A stretch of 60,000 nt of DNA from Chrysomallon squamiferum. Its lineage: Eukaryota; Mollusca; Gastropoda; Neomphalida; Peltospiridae. The translations under genes and the position numbers were made by a program. The stretch is from assembly GCA_012295275.1 (NCBI GenBank), contig CM022667.1, positions 8,705,038-8,765,037 on the forward strand, read 5' to 3'. Under the pieces are notes generated by a model, which saw only the letters and a program-made list of their open reading frames with translations, was not told the DNA's origin and did not search any database. This document shows positions 36,401 to 45,343 of the stretch, in pieces (position 1 is the stretch's first letter; the number at the start of each line of letters is the position of its first letter).

Positions 36401-39400
36401 TGCTGTTAATTTAGACATTTTTAATCTACAGCTCAAGAATCTAGAGGACCAGGAAGTACTTGATCTTTTTGAGACAAAAATTCGGGACTGGCATCTTCAG
36501 AAAGATCCAAATTTCCGTTGGTGTGCACATGTAAGTCTCTGTAAATGTTAGTCTTTTCACTAGCAATATTATCTTCACTGCCAGTATTAATCTCTTAATG
36601 TTAATCTTTTCACTACCAATATTATCTTCACTGCCAGTATTAATCTCTTAATGTTAATCTTTTCACTACCAATATTATCTTCACTGCCAGTATTAATCTC
36701 TTAATGTTAATCTTTTCACTACCAATATTATCTTCACTGCCAGTATTAATCTCTTAATGTATTCTTTTCACTAGCAATAATGTCTTTACTAGCAGTATTA
36801 ATGTAAATATTAATCTTTTCACTAGCAATAACATCTTCACCACCAGTATTAATGTAAATATTAATCTTTTCACTAGCAATAATATCTTTACTAGCAGTAT
36901 TAATGTAAATATTAATCTTTTCACTAGCAATAATATCTTCACCACCAGTATTAATGTATATGTTAATCTTTTCACTAGCAATAATATCTTCACTACCAGT
37001 ATTCATCTCTTAATGTATTCTTTTCACTAGCAATAATGTCTTTACTAGCAGTATTAATGTAAATATTAATCTTTTCACTAGCAATAACATCTTCACCACC
37101 AGTATTAATGTAAATATTAATCTTTTCACTAGCAATAATGTCTTTACTAGCAGTATTAATGTAAATATTAATCTTTTCACTAGCAATAACATCTTCACCA
37201 CCAGTATTAATGTAAATATTAATCTTTTCACTAGCAATAATATCTTTACTAGCAGTATTAATGTAACTATTAATCTTTTCACTAGCAATAATATCTTCAC
37301 CACCAGTATTAATGTATATGTTAATCTTTTCACTACCAATATTATCTTCACTGCCAGTATTAATCTCTTAATGTATTCTTTTCACTAGCAATAATGTCTT
37401 TACTAGCAGTATTAATGTAAATATTAATCTTTTCACTAGCAATAACATCTTCACCACCAGTATTAATGTAAATATTAATCTTTTCACTAGCAATAATATC
37501 TTTACTAGCAGTATTAATGTAAATATTAATCTTTTCACTAGCAATATTACAGACTGTTTATTTCTAAATATGGTTTATATTGTTAATTTTAGTTTATAAA
37601 ATGTTGTATTATTATTATTATTATTAATATTAATTTATTTTAATTATTATTTAGTGTGGTAATGGTTTTGTGTACCAGGGGTGGCAAAATGGGCATGGAA
37701 GGCTGGATATGACTTGTCCTCATTGTAGAAAGAAAACTTGTTTTGAATGCAAGAAACAGGTAAACAATAAACTAAAATGGTTATTTCTTAAAAGGCAATA
37801 ATTATGTGTTTTTATGTTATGAAATTTATTTCATGTCTTATTTGTTGGTTTGTTTATTTTATTTTATTGTATAATTAACTGGTTATATATTTCTTTCTTA
37901 CGTTCTTTCGTATTTATTTATTTTGTTTGTTTGTTTGTTTATTTGTTTTTTGATATTTGTTTTATTAATTTATTTGTTTATTTAATTCTTTTTTCTTTCT
38001 TTTGTTCTTTATTCATCTGTTTTATTTATTTATTTATTTACTACTATTACCACTACTACTGCTGTCATTTATTTATTTCTCAGTGGGTGGATCAACACAC
38101 TGGACTGACATGTCAGCAGTATGAACAGTGGACAATTGACAATGACCCCAAAAACCAGGCTCTTGGTCTGGCGAAGCATTTGGAGGAGAGTGGCATTGGT
38201 AAAAGAGACAATTTTAATTTGAAATCTTTACTTGTGTTACTTTACTACTGTTCTGGTAGAAGTATTTGGTCTGTTTGTAATTTGGACTACACTGACAGTA
38301 AACCATCTATATAATTATGAAATATCTTATATAAATTTAAAAAAAAAAAAAAAAAAAGCTAAAAAATTTGTTTTATTCAGTTTATATTTTTCTATGTGAT
38401 CTGTAATTAGTTTTATTTGTTTTATAAAGGACGTTTACAAATTGCACTGATAATCGACTCTGTCAGTGGATAATGTTTATCTGTAATTGTATTTCTAGAC
38501 TGTCCCAGTTGTAAGATGCGGTACTCTCTGGCTAAAGGTGGCTGCATGCATTTTAAATGTCCTCAGTGTGCATATGACTTCTGCAGTGGCTGTAACCAAC
38601 AGTTTAGTAAAACAGCGGTAAGAAACAAGTGATATTAAAACTTGTAGGAACACACTGAGTGAAATGTCTAAAACTGAGGTTACACCAAAACAAAATGGAG
38701 TCGTATTTTAAATTATGGTATATATATTAAAAAAAATTTAAAAAAATAATAATAATAATAATAATCCCATAATCATATTTAAACAAATAAAAATAAAAGT
38801 TGACATATTTAAACTGTTTTTTTTTGTGTTTTTTTTAAAAACAAGAAGAAAAAAGAACAGTCATATTTAAACTGGTTAAAAAGAAATCACATATTGAAAG
38901 TGTTTAAGAAGAGAAATTATCACGTTTACAAAGATTAGTTTTCTTTGTGTGTGTGTAGTTGAGTGTTTTTACATTTGTTGACAAACTTTGAAGTGTATTA
39001 CATTTATTTAAGTCTATTTTTTTCACCTGTTAATTACAAGTTAATTTAGTTTGCAGTCATGTTAGTAATTAACATTTTTACCTATGTTTTGTTTTTGACG
39101 AAAAGTGTAAGGGATTCAAGTCGTGTAAGAGTTCAGGCTTACACTGTCATCATCCACGAGACTGTTTTTACTATCTCCGTGACAACGATGTAAATGAACT
39201 TCAAATTCTGCTCAAGGTTTGTGTTTTTTATTTTCAACTGTAATCTGTGCTATACTGGTTTATTTTTCGAAAAATTTAAATTACAGTATTCTACTCAATG
39301 TTTCAGATCGGCAAAGTGGATTTCAACATGATAAAACTGTTATATTTCAGATCAGCAAAGTGGATTTCAACATGATAAAACTGTTATATTTCAGATCGGC

Positions 39401-40061
39401 CAAGTGGATTTCAACATGATAAAACTGTTATATTTCAGATAGGCAAAGTGGATTATATTTCAGAGAGGCAAAGTGGATTTCAACATGATAAAACTGTTAT
39501 ATTTCAGAGAGGTAAAGTGGATTTCAACATGATAAAACTGTTATATTTCAGATAGGCAAAGTGGATTTCAACATGATAAAACTGTTATATTTCAGATCAG
39601 CAGAGTGGATTTCAACATGATAAAACTGTTATATTTCAGAGTGGCAGAGTGGATTTCAACATGATAAAAGTGTTATATTTCAGATAGGCAAAGTGGATTT
39701 CAACATGATAAAACTGTTATATTTCAGATAGGCAAAGTGGATTTCAACATGATACAACTGTTATATTTCAGATAGGCAAAGTGGATTTCAACATGATACA
39801 ACTGTTATATTTCAGATAGGCAAAGTGGATTTCAACACAGCAACCCCAGAAAGACAACAGGACAGGGAGCACTGTCCTGTGATGGAACAAAAAGAAGGAG
39901 CCTACGGCCACAAAGATGAAGCCTGTGGTCGAGAAGTTCCGCAGAATCACGCAGGTTTGTGTGTGTAAGTACCACTACCACTTCAATTATTATTATACTT
40001 ACTACTATTACTACTTATTATTATTACTAATTATTATTATTATTATTATTATTATTACTAA

Positions 40062-40117
<56 letters not shown>

Positions 40118-40959
40118 TATTTTCATTATTGTTGTTGTTATTGGACTGTGACACAGAAATCACTACAAGGAGTACTTGGTTGGACTGATAAACAAGAACA
40201 AGCTGGACCCAGTGTATATTATGGATATTGATGAGTTAAACAGACTGCTGAACAGGACAGACGTGAAGGCAGCGAGACCAAAGAAGGAGAGAAATGAAAC
40301 TGACGAAGCTTTTCTTAAGAAGTACAGAGAGGTGCGTGTATTACTGTCCAGTGTGTCTGTCTGTGTGTGTGTGTGTGTTCGCGCGCATGTGTGTGAAAAT
40401 GTATGTTTAGATCAGTTTATCTCTGGATTTGTGAATTATAAACATTTTAATCTTTATTATTATAGATACAAAATGTTTATTTTAAGGTCAACGAGTAATT
40501 AAAAATAAAATATTTAGATTTGTGTTTTTTTCCTTTTTTTTAACAGGTATATGAAATGAGAAAAGCTGTGATTAATGAATTAAACAAACATTAATTATTA
40601 TACTATTTCATGTTCCCATTTTTTTTTTTGTTATCTTTATTTGCTGGAAATGTATGTTTTGAGATGGGCAGTAAATATTTTTATACTGATTATAGAATAT
40701 GTAAATATTTATTTATATAATTTTTATTTTTTATTCTTAAAGTTATAATAATAATCATAATATATCTTGATTTGGCAGAAAATATTTTGTGTTTTAATTT
40801 TTATTCCATCTTTCATGTTAAGATAGTAAACTTGCTAATCTGGCTGTCAAGTATCTTAATATTTATTGTAGAATAACAATACATATAAATTTATAAATAC
40901 ATTACTTTGTTTTTTATTTTCAGTTTGTTAAAATCAAGATACCCTTGGAACGCCACTGA
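21214..40959 (+). CDS. RNF31: E3 ubiquitin-protein ligase RNF31/HOIP (complete gene, 23 coding exons)
   Basis: HOIP is the catalytic subunit of the linear ubiquitin chain assembly complex and makes Met1-linked chains in NF-kB and cell-death signalling. All exons join in frame (about 5,001 nt, 1,666 aa; human HOIP is 1,072). Order: PUB domain (about residues 20-155), B-box-like zinc finger (267-305), 9-residue repeats (about 441-502), coiled coil (about 626-692), NZF finger (866-887), UBA region (about 1053-1231), RING1 (C1295-C1343), IBR (C1395 to about 1445), RING2 with active-site C1486 in GGCMHF (H1488 also kept), and the LDD. Extra length lies mainly in exon 8. The ATG has stop TAA just upstream in another frame and an acceptor (TTCCTCAG) at 21207, implying a 5' UTR intron. 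A polyadenylation signal is at 41016. Confidence 0.95.
21454..22094. other. RNF31 intron 1
   Basis: AT-rich, low-complexity sequence without recognisable features. Confidence 0.6.
22095..22247 (+). CDS. RNF31: RNF31 exon 2 (PUB core)
   Basis: Residues 81-131, phase 0 at both ends. Contains SILEKYGRHL and WRYVKFSNSIF, the peptide-binding face of the PUB domain. By alignment with human Y82, N85, K99 and N102, the residues here are Y98, H101, K117 and N120. Confidence 0.95.
22248..23029. other. RNF31 intron 2
   Basis: Ordinary AT-rich intron with moderate complexity at 22560-22900. No exon or repeat family is recognised. Confidence 0.6.
23030..23235 (+). CDS. RNF31: RNF31 exon 3 (end of PUB)
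   Basis: Residues 132 to 200 (partial), ending in phase 2 at GCCAT|GTAAGA. ILKDMGYTELTEDGLHFP matches the HOIP PUB C-terminal part. Confidence 0.95.
23594..23669 (+). CDS. RNF31: RNF31 exon 4
   Basis: Acceptor GAACAAAG|AGCGGAG; the split Ile codon keeps the frame. Polar linker ending at GGAGAG|GTAGAC, phase 0. The preceding intron (23236-23593) contains CA repeats and nothing else notable. Confidence 0.8.
23949..24069 (+). CDS. RNF31: RNF31 exon 5
   Basis: Ser/Thr/Pro-rich linker. The acceptor is a tandem CAGCAG (23946-23951), so the exon may start at 23949 or 23952, with or without one Gln. Donor TTTAAAA|GTAAGT, phase 1. Confidence 0.8.
24070..24845. repeat. RNF31 intron 5, ACACGTATTGTTATT repeats
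   Basis: From about 24340 to 24842 the intron is a degenerate array of TTATTATTACACGTATTG-like units running right up to the acceptor of exon 6. Frames of Leu/Ile or Asn/Thr through it are artefacts. Confidence 0.85.
24846..25083 (+). CDS. RNF31: RNF31 exon 6 (B-box-like zinc finger)
   Basis: Residues 266-345. Pattern CDVCAEAATLHCPMC, then CANCDEKWHKHP, is a B-box-like Cys/His finger as found in HOIP upstream of its NZF domains. Donor CCCAG|GTAATT, phase 2. Confidence 0.95.
25454..25511 (+). CDS. RNF31: RNF31 exon 7
   Basis: Short linker exon of 58 bp between a T-rich acceptor TTTTTTCAG|AACTGCC and donor AACTCT|GTAAGT. It restores phase 0. Confidence 0.8.
25512..26226. repeat. RNF31 intron 7 with degenerate 30-bp repeat
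   Basis: From about 25790 to 26150 the intron repeats AATCAAGATCAATCTAATTTATTATAG-like units about ten times with divergence; unit boundaries are approximate. The rest is AT-rich. Confidence 0.7.
26227..27685 (+). CDS. RNF31: RNF31 exon 8 (long linker, 9-residue repeats, coiled coil)
   Basis: The largest exon (1,459 bp), residues 365-850. Residues about 441-502 hold six to seven copies of a VPQSQYGTT unit encoded by 27-bp direct repeats (26464-26640). Residues about 626-692 are strongly charged with heptad spacing, a likely coiled coil. The rest is Ser/Pro/Gln-rich and probably disordered. Donor AAAACG|GTATGT, phase 1. The frame stays open to 27897, past this donor. Confidence 0.9.
27686..28256. 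other. RNF31 intron 8
   Basis: The first 212 bp continue the exon 8 frame to a TGA at 27895-27897. The later part (28040-28230) is a degenerate TAATTTAATAATCTGATAATC-like repeat. Confidence 0.6.
28257..28495 (+). CDS. RNF31: RNF31 exon 9 (NZF/RanBP2-type zinc finger)
   Basis: Residues 851-930, containing WHCEHCTMINEPGTRVCKVC (866-885): the four-Cys NZF fold with its Trp and Asn. NZF fingers bind ubiquitin, classically through a Thr-Phe pair; here it is Thr-Met (872-873). Donor GACGAG|GTACGG, phase 0. Confidence 0.95.
28496..29021. other. RNF31 intron 9
   Basis: Contains degenerate GTTGTTCTGTAAAGAAC-like repeats at about 28615-28815, several with inverted AGAAC/GTTCT pairs. No exon is recognised. 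Confidence 0.55.
29022..29192 (+). CDS. RNF31: RNF31 exon 10
   Basis: 57 codons, phase 0 at both ends. A charged helix (YYEKLEAKRKFEELQKN) is followed by a basic linker. Acceptor TCCGTTTCAG, donor TATCAG|GTAAAT. Confidence 0.9.
29193..29857. other. RNF31 intron 10
   Basis: AT-rich intron with poly-A tracts at 29658 and 29757. Nothing else is recognised. Confidence 0.6.
29858..30052 (+). CDS. RNF31: RNF31 exon 11
   Basis: 65 codons, phase 0. A Ser-rich segment leads into a helix (EYIAYQKLIKQMQVDGADAV) ahead of the UBA region. Donor TTTAAG|GTAAAA. Confidence 0.9.
30053..30834. other. RNF31 intron 11
   Basis: AT-rich with ATTT (30405-30470) and A-rich tracts. No exon is seen. Confidence 0.6.
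30835..31104 (+). CDS. RNF31: RNF31 exon 12 (UBA region)
   Basis: Residues 1053-1142. Helical, matching the HOIP UBA segment that in mammals binds HOIL-1L and SHARPIN UBL domains (NVEQATGKCLQWRK near the end). Donor ACTCTG|GTGTGT. Confidence 0.9.
31484..31750 (+). CDS. RNF31: RNF31 exon 13 (UBA to RING1 helical region)
   Basis: Residues 1143-1231, phase 0. The preceding intron (31105-31483) is a degenerate TTCACTTACTCACAACCCATT repeat ending at the acceptor TATTCAG. Donor TTAGAG|GTTAGT. Confidence 0.9.
31751..32087. other. RNF31 intron 13, left flank of transposon
   Basis: TG-rich and ATTT-rich intronic sequence. It ends with ATCT (32084-32087), which is repeated on the far side of the inserted element. 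Confidence 0.6.
32088..32720 (+). repeat. Left terminal inverted repeat
   Basis: Pairs with 34278-34902. Includes a cluster of TGACCT half-sites (32412-32450) and the palindrome GATCACGTGATC (32455-32466). Confidence 0.9.
33052..33402 (-). pseudogene. Transposon-internal ORF fragment with zinc-finger-like pattern
   Basis: About 116 codons, minus strand, initiated only at TTG, so it is probably an internal exon or truncated fragment. It contains CCDPLNRHPEQ, then LRIVSMGTYKC, then LVPGDKLCCDC: a Cys/His arrangement that could bind zinc. The CCDP-H-LR-PG-KLC-C spacing resembles N-terminal zinc modules in long proteins of invertebrate repeats, but this is recall, not a search. Confidence 0.4.
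34278..34902 (-). repeat. Right terminal inverted repeat
   Basis: Reverse complement of the left arm, with scattered substitutions and a missing A tract. Carries the mirrored AGGTCA cluster at 34520-34590. Confidence 0.9.
34926..35278. repeat. TTTATTAATTTATTTATG minisatellite
   Basis: A tandem of 24-28 bp units with alternating GTGTTTATT and GGGTTTATT variants, ending close to the exon 14 acceptor. Leu/Ile/Tyr frames through it are artefacts. Confidence 0.85.
35291..35515 (+). CDS. RNF31: RNF31 exon 14 (start of RING1)
   Basis: Residues 1232-1306. Ends with ECLICYCKF, the first zinc ligands of RING1 (C1295, C1298). Acceptor TTGCTCAG|AGACGC, donor CTAAG|GTAGAC, phase 0. Confidence 0.95.
35825..35998 (+). 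CDS. RNF31: RNF31 exon 15 (RING1)
   Basis: Residues 1307-1364, with CQCQMCVECF and WNCPICNNPD completing RING1, the E2-ubiquitin binding ring. The intron before it (35516-35824) and the one after (35999-36431) are plain AT-rich sequence. Confidence 0.95.
36432..36530 (+). CDS. RNF31: RNF31 exon 16 (RING1-IBR helix)
   Basis: Residues 1365-1397: the helix ahead of IBR, ending FRWCAH with the first IBR Cys. Donor CACAT|GTAAGT, phase 0. Confidence 0.95.
36541..37553. repeat. 51/53-bp minisatellite filling RNF31 intron 16
   Basis: About 20 tandem units of two related types: 53 bp (CACTACCAATATTATCTTCA start) and 51 bp (CACTAGCAATAATGTCTTTA start), interleaved in higher-order order. The 51-bp unit is 17 codons, so the minus strand reads open as LLVKRLIFTLILVVKM-like repeats, which are artefacts. 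Confidence 0.95.
37655..37759 (+). CDS. RNF31: RNF31 exon 17 (IBR)
   Basis: Residues 1398-1432: CGNGFVYQG, then TCPHCRKKTCFECKKQ, the central IBR zinc ligands. Phase 0, donor AAACAG|GTAAAC. Confidence 0.95.
37760..38083. other. RNF31 intron 17
   Basis: T-rich intron with ATTT and GTTT repeats. No exon. Confidence 0.6.
38084..38198 (+). CDS. RNF31: RNF31 exon 18 (IBR end and linker)
   Basis: Residues 1433-1470 plus one base. LTCQQYEQW closes IBR and the LAKHLEESGI linker leads to RING2. Donor GCATTG|GTAAAA, phase 1. The following intron (38199-38498) has nothing notable. Confidence 0.95.
38499..38617 (+). CDS. RNF31: RNF31 exon 19 (catalytic RING2)
   Basis: Begins DCPSCKMRYSLAKGGCMHF. The active-site Cys that carries the ubiquitin thioester (human C885) is C1486, codon 38543-38545, followed by Met-His. 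Remaining ligands CPQCAYDFCSGC are present, so the ligase should be active. Confidence 0.97.
38618..39105. other. RNF31 intron 19
   Basis: AT-rich. The acceptor at 39105 (TTTTTGACGAAAAG) has a weak pyrimidine tract. No other feature. Confidence 0.6.
39106..39216 (+). CDS. RNF31: RNF31 exon 20 (RING2/LDD)
   Basis: Residues 1511-1547, with CKGFKSC, HCHHPRDCFYYLRD as in HOIP. Donor CTCAAG|GTTTGT, phase 0. Confidence 0.93.
39307..39815 (+). repeat. Tandem array of duplicated 3' splice sites
   Basis: Twelve units, 44 bp each except one shortened to about 25 bp (39439-39463). Each consists of an ATAGGCAAAGTGGATTTCAA-like copy of the first codons of exon 21, a spacer (CATGATAAAACTG), and TTATATTTCAG. 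With the upstream TGTTTCAG at 39306 this makes 13 acceptor-like sites, of which the last (39815) gives the HOIP frame. Entering at earlier units meets TGA or TAG within one or two units. Variants at positions 3-6 (ATCGGC, ATCAGC, AGAGGC, AGTGGC, ATAGGC) show stepwise expansion. Confidence 0.95.
39816..39964 (+). CDS. RNF31: RNF31 exon 21 (LDD)
   Basis: Residues 1548 to 1597 (partial). Includes IGKVDFNTATPERQQ, VMEQKE and DEACGREVP, matching the human linear-chain determining domain. The donor is taken at GTGTGT|GTAAGT because this gives GLCVNHYKEYL, the same length as human; several GT alternatives precede it. Confidence 0.93.
40157..40331 (+). CDS. RNF31: RNF31 exon 22 (LDD)
   Basis: Residues about 1597-1655, HYKEYLVGLINKNKLDP and a charged tail. 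Acceptor GACACAG|AAATCAC, donor AGAGAG|GTGCGT, phase 0. The short upstream intron contains a long ATT array (40019-40115). Confidence 0.93.
40547..40594 (+). CDS. RNF31: RNF31 alternative terminal exon 23A
   Basis: Acceptor TTTTTTTTAACAG|GTATAT, phase 0; encodes VYEMRKAVINELNKH then TAA. It would give a 1,670-aa product. Downstream AT-rich sequence offers possible polyadenylation motifs. Which terminal exon is used cannot be decided here. Confidence 0.45.
   Translation, partial: VYEMRKAVINELNKH
40924..40959 (+). CDS. RNF31: RNF31 terminal exon 23B
   Basis: Acceptor TTATTTTCAG|TTTGTT, phase 0; encodes FVKIKIPLERH then TGA. The short Pro-Leu and basic ending is nearer to the human C-terminus than 23A, and an AATAAA follows after 57 bp. 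Confidence 0.6.
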   Translation, partial: FVKIKIPLERH

Positions 40960-41015
40960 GTGAATAATGTCAGGAAAAGTGTGGGTGAAAACAACAAATT
41001 CAGCATAATGTTGTA

Positions 41016-41021
41016 AATAAA
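41016..41021 (+). terminator. RNF31 polyadenylation signal
   Basis: Canonical AATAAA 57 bp past the 23B stop codon, followed by a GT-rich stretch (TGTGTTAATTTTTGG) at about 41058. Confidence 0.6.
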
Positions 41022-41949
41022 AGACAAAACTTCATCAGTGAAAATTTGGATCAGGCTGTGTTAATTTTTGGTAACAAAAATCTTACAAAGTAACAGGTTA
41101 ATGAAACACATATTTTAAATATCGATTTGAAATAATATATATAATAATCAAAAACTGATACCCTTGTATACAATATCTTTGGTGATACCAACAAATGGCT
41201 GCAATCTTTATTTCATGACTGAATAATATAAAAAAGTTTATACAGATCTTTGTTAATAATTGAAGTATGACAATAACGTAAAACAATAAAGCACTTTGCC
41301 ATTTTAGACAACTACTTTTTCTACGTATAAGGATTACAACAAAAAAGAATCCACAGCAGACAGAATTTGACAAACTGTTCAAGTGAATTTCTAAGTCTGT
41401 CAGTATAAAATGGCTTCCTGAAAAATGACAGCCTTCATCCTTGTAATTAATAAAGCCTGTTTGTTTATACCACCAACAAACAGTTTAACACATTCTGTAA
41501 AATGATATCTGATAGAGAGATATGAATTGAAGTCAGTTTGTCAATTGTACATTAAATCAAATCAAAAATTATCATTGAAAAACGTTAATCAGAAACAGAA
41601 AAAATAGGGTACCAAAAACTAAATAATAATTAAATCAATAATTTATATAATAACAGGATTTTTTTTTTTTTTTTTTTTTTTAAAGAAAGAAGAAAATGAA
41701 GTTGTTATTTCAAAAAATCATTATATTTGAGGTCAGAAAAAAATATGTTGTAATACAATTTTAATGATTGGAATTCAAGAAAGCTAATTTAATTCTTAAC
41801 ACGTTTGTTTTTATAAAGAATAAAGTAAACTGTTTTGTTTTGTGTATTTTTGTTCTGCTGACTAACAGAGATTGTCTCATCACTAAAGTGTTTAATTTTA
41901 TTAAAACATTATTATGCAGGTAGTACTAACATTAATATTCTGTCTGTAT

Positions 41950-41988
<39 letters not shown>

Positions 41989-42551
41989 ATGGGTGTGTGT
42001 GTGTGTGTGTGTAAGAAGGAGAGAAACAAATACATAGGTACATACAGACACATACAAGGAAAAAGATAAAAATATACATACATACACATACAGAGATAAA
42101 AATGGATAAAAAATTATTTTGAAATCTTTTCTGGACCATTAAAAAAAAAAATAATTACAACTTCTTTTCCACACAAATAAATAACCACACGATATTTTAT
42201 TGTACATCTTCCCCTCCTTAACTGTCATTACTCAGATTAATACGTGCATGTGTGTACCTTTACATGCCTGTGATTTGTATTTTGTATTCCATCAGTCAGG
42301 TATTTATTGTTTATTTTTACTGTTGATCAGCAGACATTATTTATATATGTATACTGTTATATTTACATTAGTTTTTCGAAAGCAAATTTTCTTGTTACTT
42401 ACTGTTATTTAAAAGTCCTGTGTCTTTGATAATCATTCCTTATATTTAACTTGCTTTTGTGAATAGATTACCGGTCATAATCCAGATCACTATTAAAAAA
42501 TGTATGTATATCTGAGTGTACATATATTAGTGATTATATATACACATGTAC

Positions 42552-42591
<40 letters not shown>

Positions 42592-45271
42592 TATTAATAC
42601 TTGTGTGTTTTATTATTTAAACTATTCATATTGTGATAGAAGTTCTTACAGTGCTTCCTCAAGCTGTTTCTTTTTTTAGAAATTGATAACAGACTGAATT
42701 TGTCAAAGTCTAACACACAGGAGTACGAACAGAGTCAGAATATGCTGCCTTTCAGTCAGTGATTTTGATTGTATTAGGGCAAACTTTGCTAATAATAAAG
42801 TATGACAATAAAATAATAATGAAAGCGCATCAGTTGTAACATTTTTGCTTTCATTTTATTACTTTTTGTAAAAACAAATTTAAATTTAAAAATAAAGAAA
42901 GAACTGACACCCAATTAATAGCAGATGAAAAGTGCTGAATTTTTGTTTGTATTGCAAGTATGACCGACTTCACCATGTCTGACTTTTCAAGTTTCATACA
43001 CTGTTCACTGGATGAGTGACCCTACATCAGAAACCTTTAATAAACGCAATGTGACCATAACTTCCTTAAGTTTTAAATTCTTATAGAACTAGACTAACAT
43101 AACTGTTTAAAAAAAAGTAAATAAAAAAAGAAACACAAACTTGTCATATTTATCCCTGTGTGATTTTATATTTGCCTTTTAATATTTTCATATAACTTCA
43201 AATTCATGTAATGCATTATTATTTTTAAATGTTTCACTGACTGAGTCTTGATGTAGATGAGTCTCAACTGCAGTTACTCTTTTTTTATATATTTTTTATA
43301 TTACTTTTTACTCTCATGATTAGAAGGAACTGAAATTCATAGTTGAGATAATTATATGTGTAATAAAGAGAAGTAATGTGTAGGTGGACTTGATCAGATA
43401 CAAAAATTAATCATTTTCTACCTCTGAAAAGTGAACTTAACAATAACATACAATAAACATACAATAACAGTACCCATGTCACGTTATATTCAGATAACCA
43501 ATCATAATGTAGCCATCAGTATAGTTAACCAATAGGAACACAGCCAAATGTTTTTCGTGGTTAAATACTGTGAATGCTCTATTCTGATTGGTTAACTACG
43601 TGTTTTTCTGAAACCCTGTCTAATAAATATTACAGATGCGTTTATATTTCTTCTTATTTTAAAGGTAATATCTTTGAAATAAGTTTAATTATTTCACCAT
43701 AGTATTATTAATATTCTTATCTCGTTTTAATTGCAGATTTTATGAAAATATAACAAAACATTGAATAATTTTAAAGTGTAATATGATTATTCAGCTTGTT
43801 AATAAACTTCCATTATTTTTCAATTTGATTTCAAATACCATTTACCCTGATCAGAATATTCATGAAATTATTTTGAATTTTTTTGATAAAATTACAACAC
43901 TATATAATGATGAAAAGTTATGATTATTTGATATTTATTTTTAAATTTTATGTCATATTGGTAATAACACGTTGGGAATTTTTCCCAACAGAGAGACACT
44001 ACAGCTGCATAATGATAATGATGACAATTATAGAAACCAAAATATTAACTCTTTGTCAACCATAAAGAAGTTTCTCTTTCTTAATTTACATTTTTTAATT
44101 TTTGAGAGAATCATTTAATATTGAAAATTCCATCAGTGTTATTCAAATTATCTGTCAAGACTATGCACAGTAATGTTTTGTTTTAATTTTATTATTATTA
44201 TTATTATTATTATTACATTTTTCTTCCTTTGTTTTTGTTTTTTTATTTTGTACATCAGTAAATTTTACTTATGGTTTGTTAGTGCTGTGTATATGCGTTT
44301 GTCACGTGACCCAGAGTCAGAGGTATTTAAAAACTTATTAATGTTAAAAACATTGACAGAATGAAACAATAAAGTGACTGAAATTAATATTTGTGTCATG
44401 TGTTGTTATTATATAAATTTATTTTATTTATTAATTTTATTATTACTATTATTTTATTAATCAAATATGTTTGGTGGCAGTCAATGAATGAGATCTGTTA
44501 CAAATAAAACCAGCTTCATGTAATAGACAAAAATAATTACTGAATCTATTTTATGCTAATTTTTAATATTGATATAATTCTTTTGCAAAATAAATAATTT
44601 CATAGTTGTGATAAACAGAGTTTATACATTTTTAGTTTACCTGATACTATTAATGTTGCTTAAAATCATTAGACTAAGAAAAAAACATCCCAAAGATTTG
44701 TTAGTTTGTGTCAGTTGTTCTCGCAAGTTGTAATTTCGTATTATCTCCCTTGTTGAGATCTTTATCGTTTCCATGTCAACAAATGGCGTCGATCGACAAT
44801 TTATTACATTGGGTCTTGGATGACACTAACTTGACTAAGTGTTTTGGTTGTTCAAAAATAAAGAAAAGCGTAGAGTAAAAGAAAAAGATAACTAAAACTG
44901 TATGTTTCTATGAAATGTTGATACTTCTTTTTTGTTGTAAAAATGATTTTGCTACTGTAATTATTTGTTAATATTATTATATCGAGACTTGGTGACTTTC
45001 TACGTTTCTCGATAGGTAACCATGATAGTTCAGCTTTGATATAATCCAAAATAACCCTTACAATGCTTGAAACTTTCTTTAGTGAAAACAAAATATATAT
45101 ATTCCTGTTATAATGTGACCGATAAATACAGGTGTCAAATCGCTTTTGATTCAGGTATCGTGGTTTGAGTCATGTCAAATTTATTGTATGAATTCCGGGT
45201 ATTTGTTCTAGGTCTGTCGCAGAATTCTTAGTGTAAATCAGACTCTTTGTTAATTATTTTAACAAGATAAA

Positions 45272-45303
<32 letters not shown>

Positions 45304-45312
45304 CTTCTTCTT

Positions 45313-45343
<31 letters not shown>

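Noticed and set aside
36541-37553. CRISPR-like regular repeats
   Set aside because: Units are contiguous and diverged, with no unique spacers, inside an intron of an animal gene.
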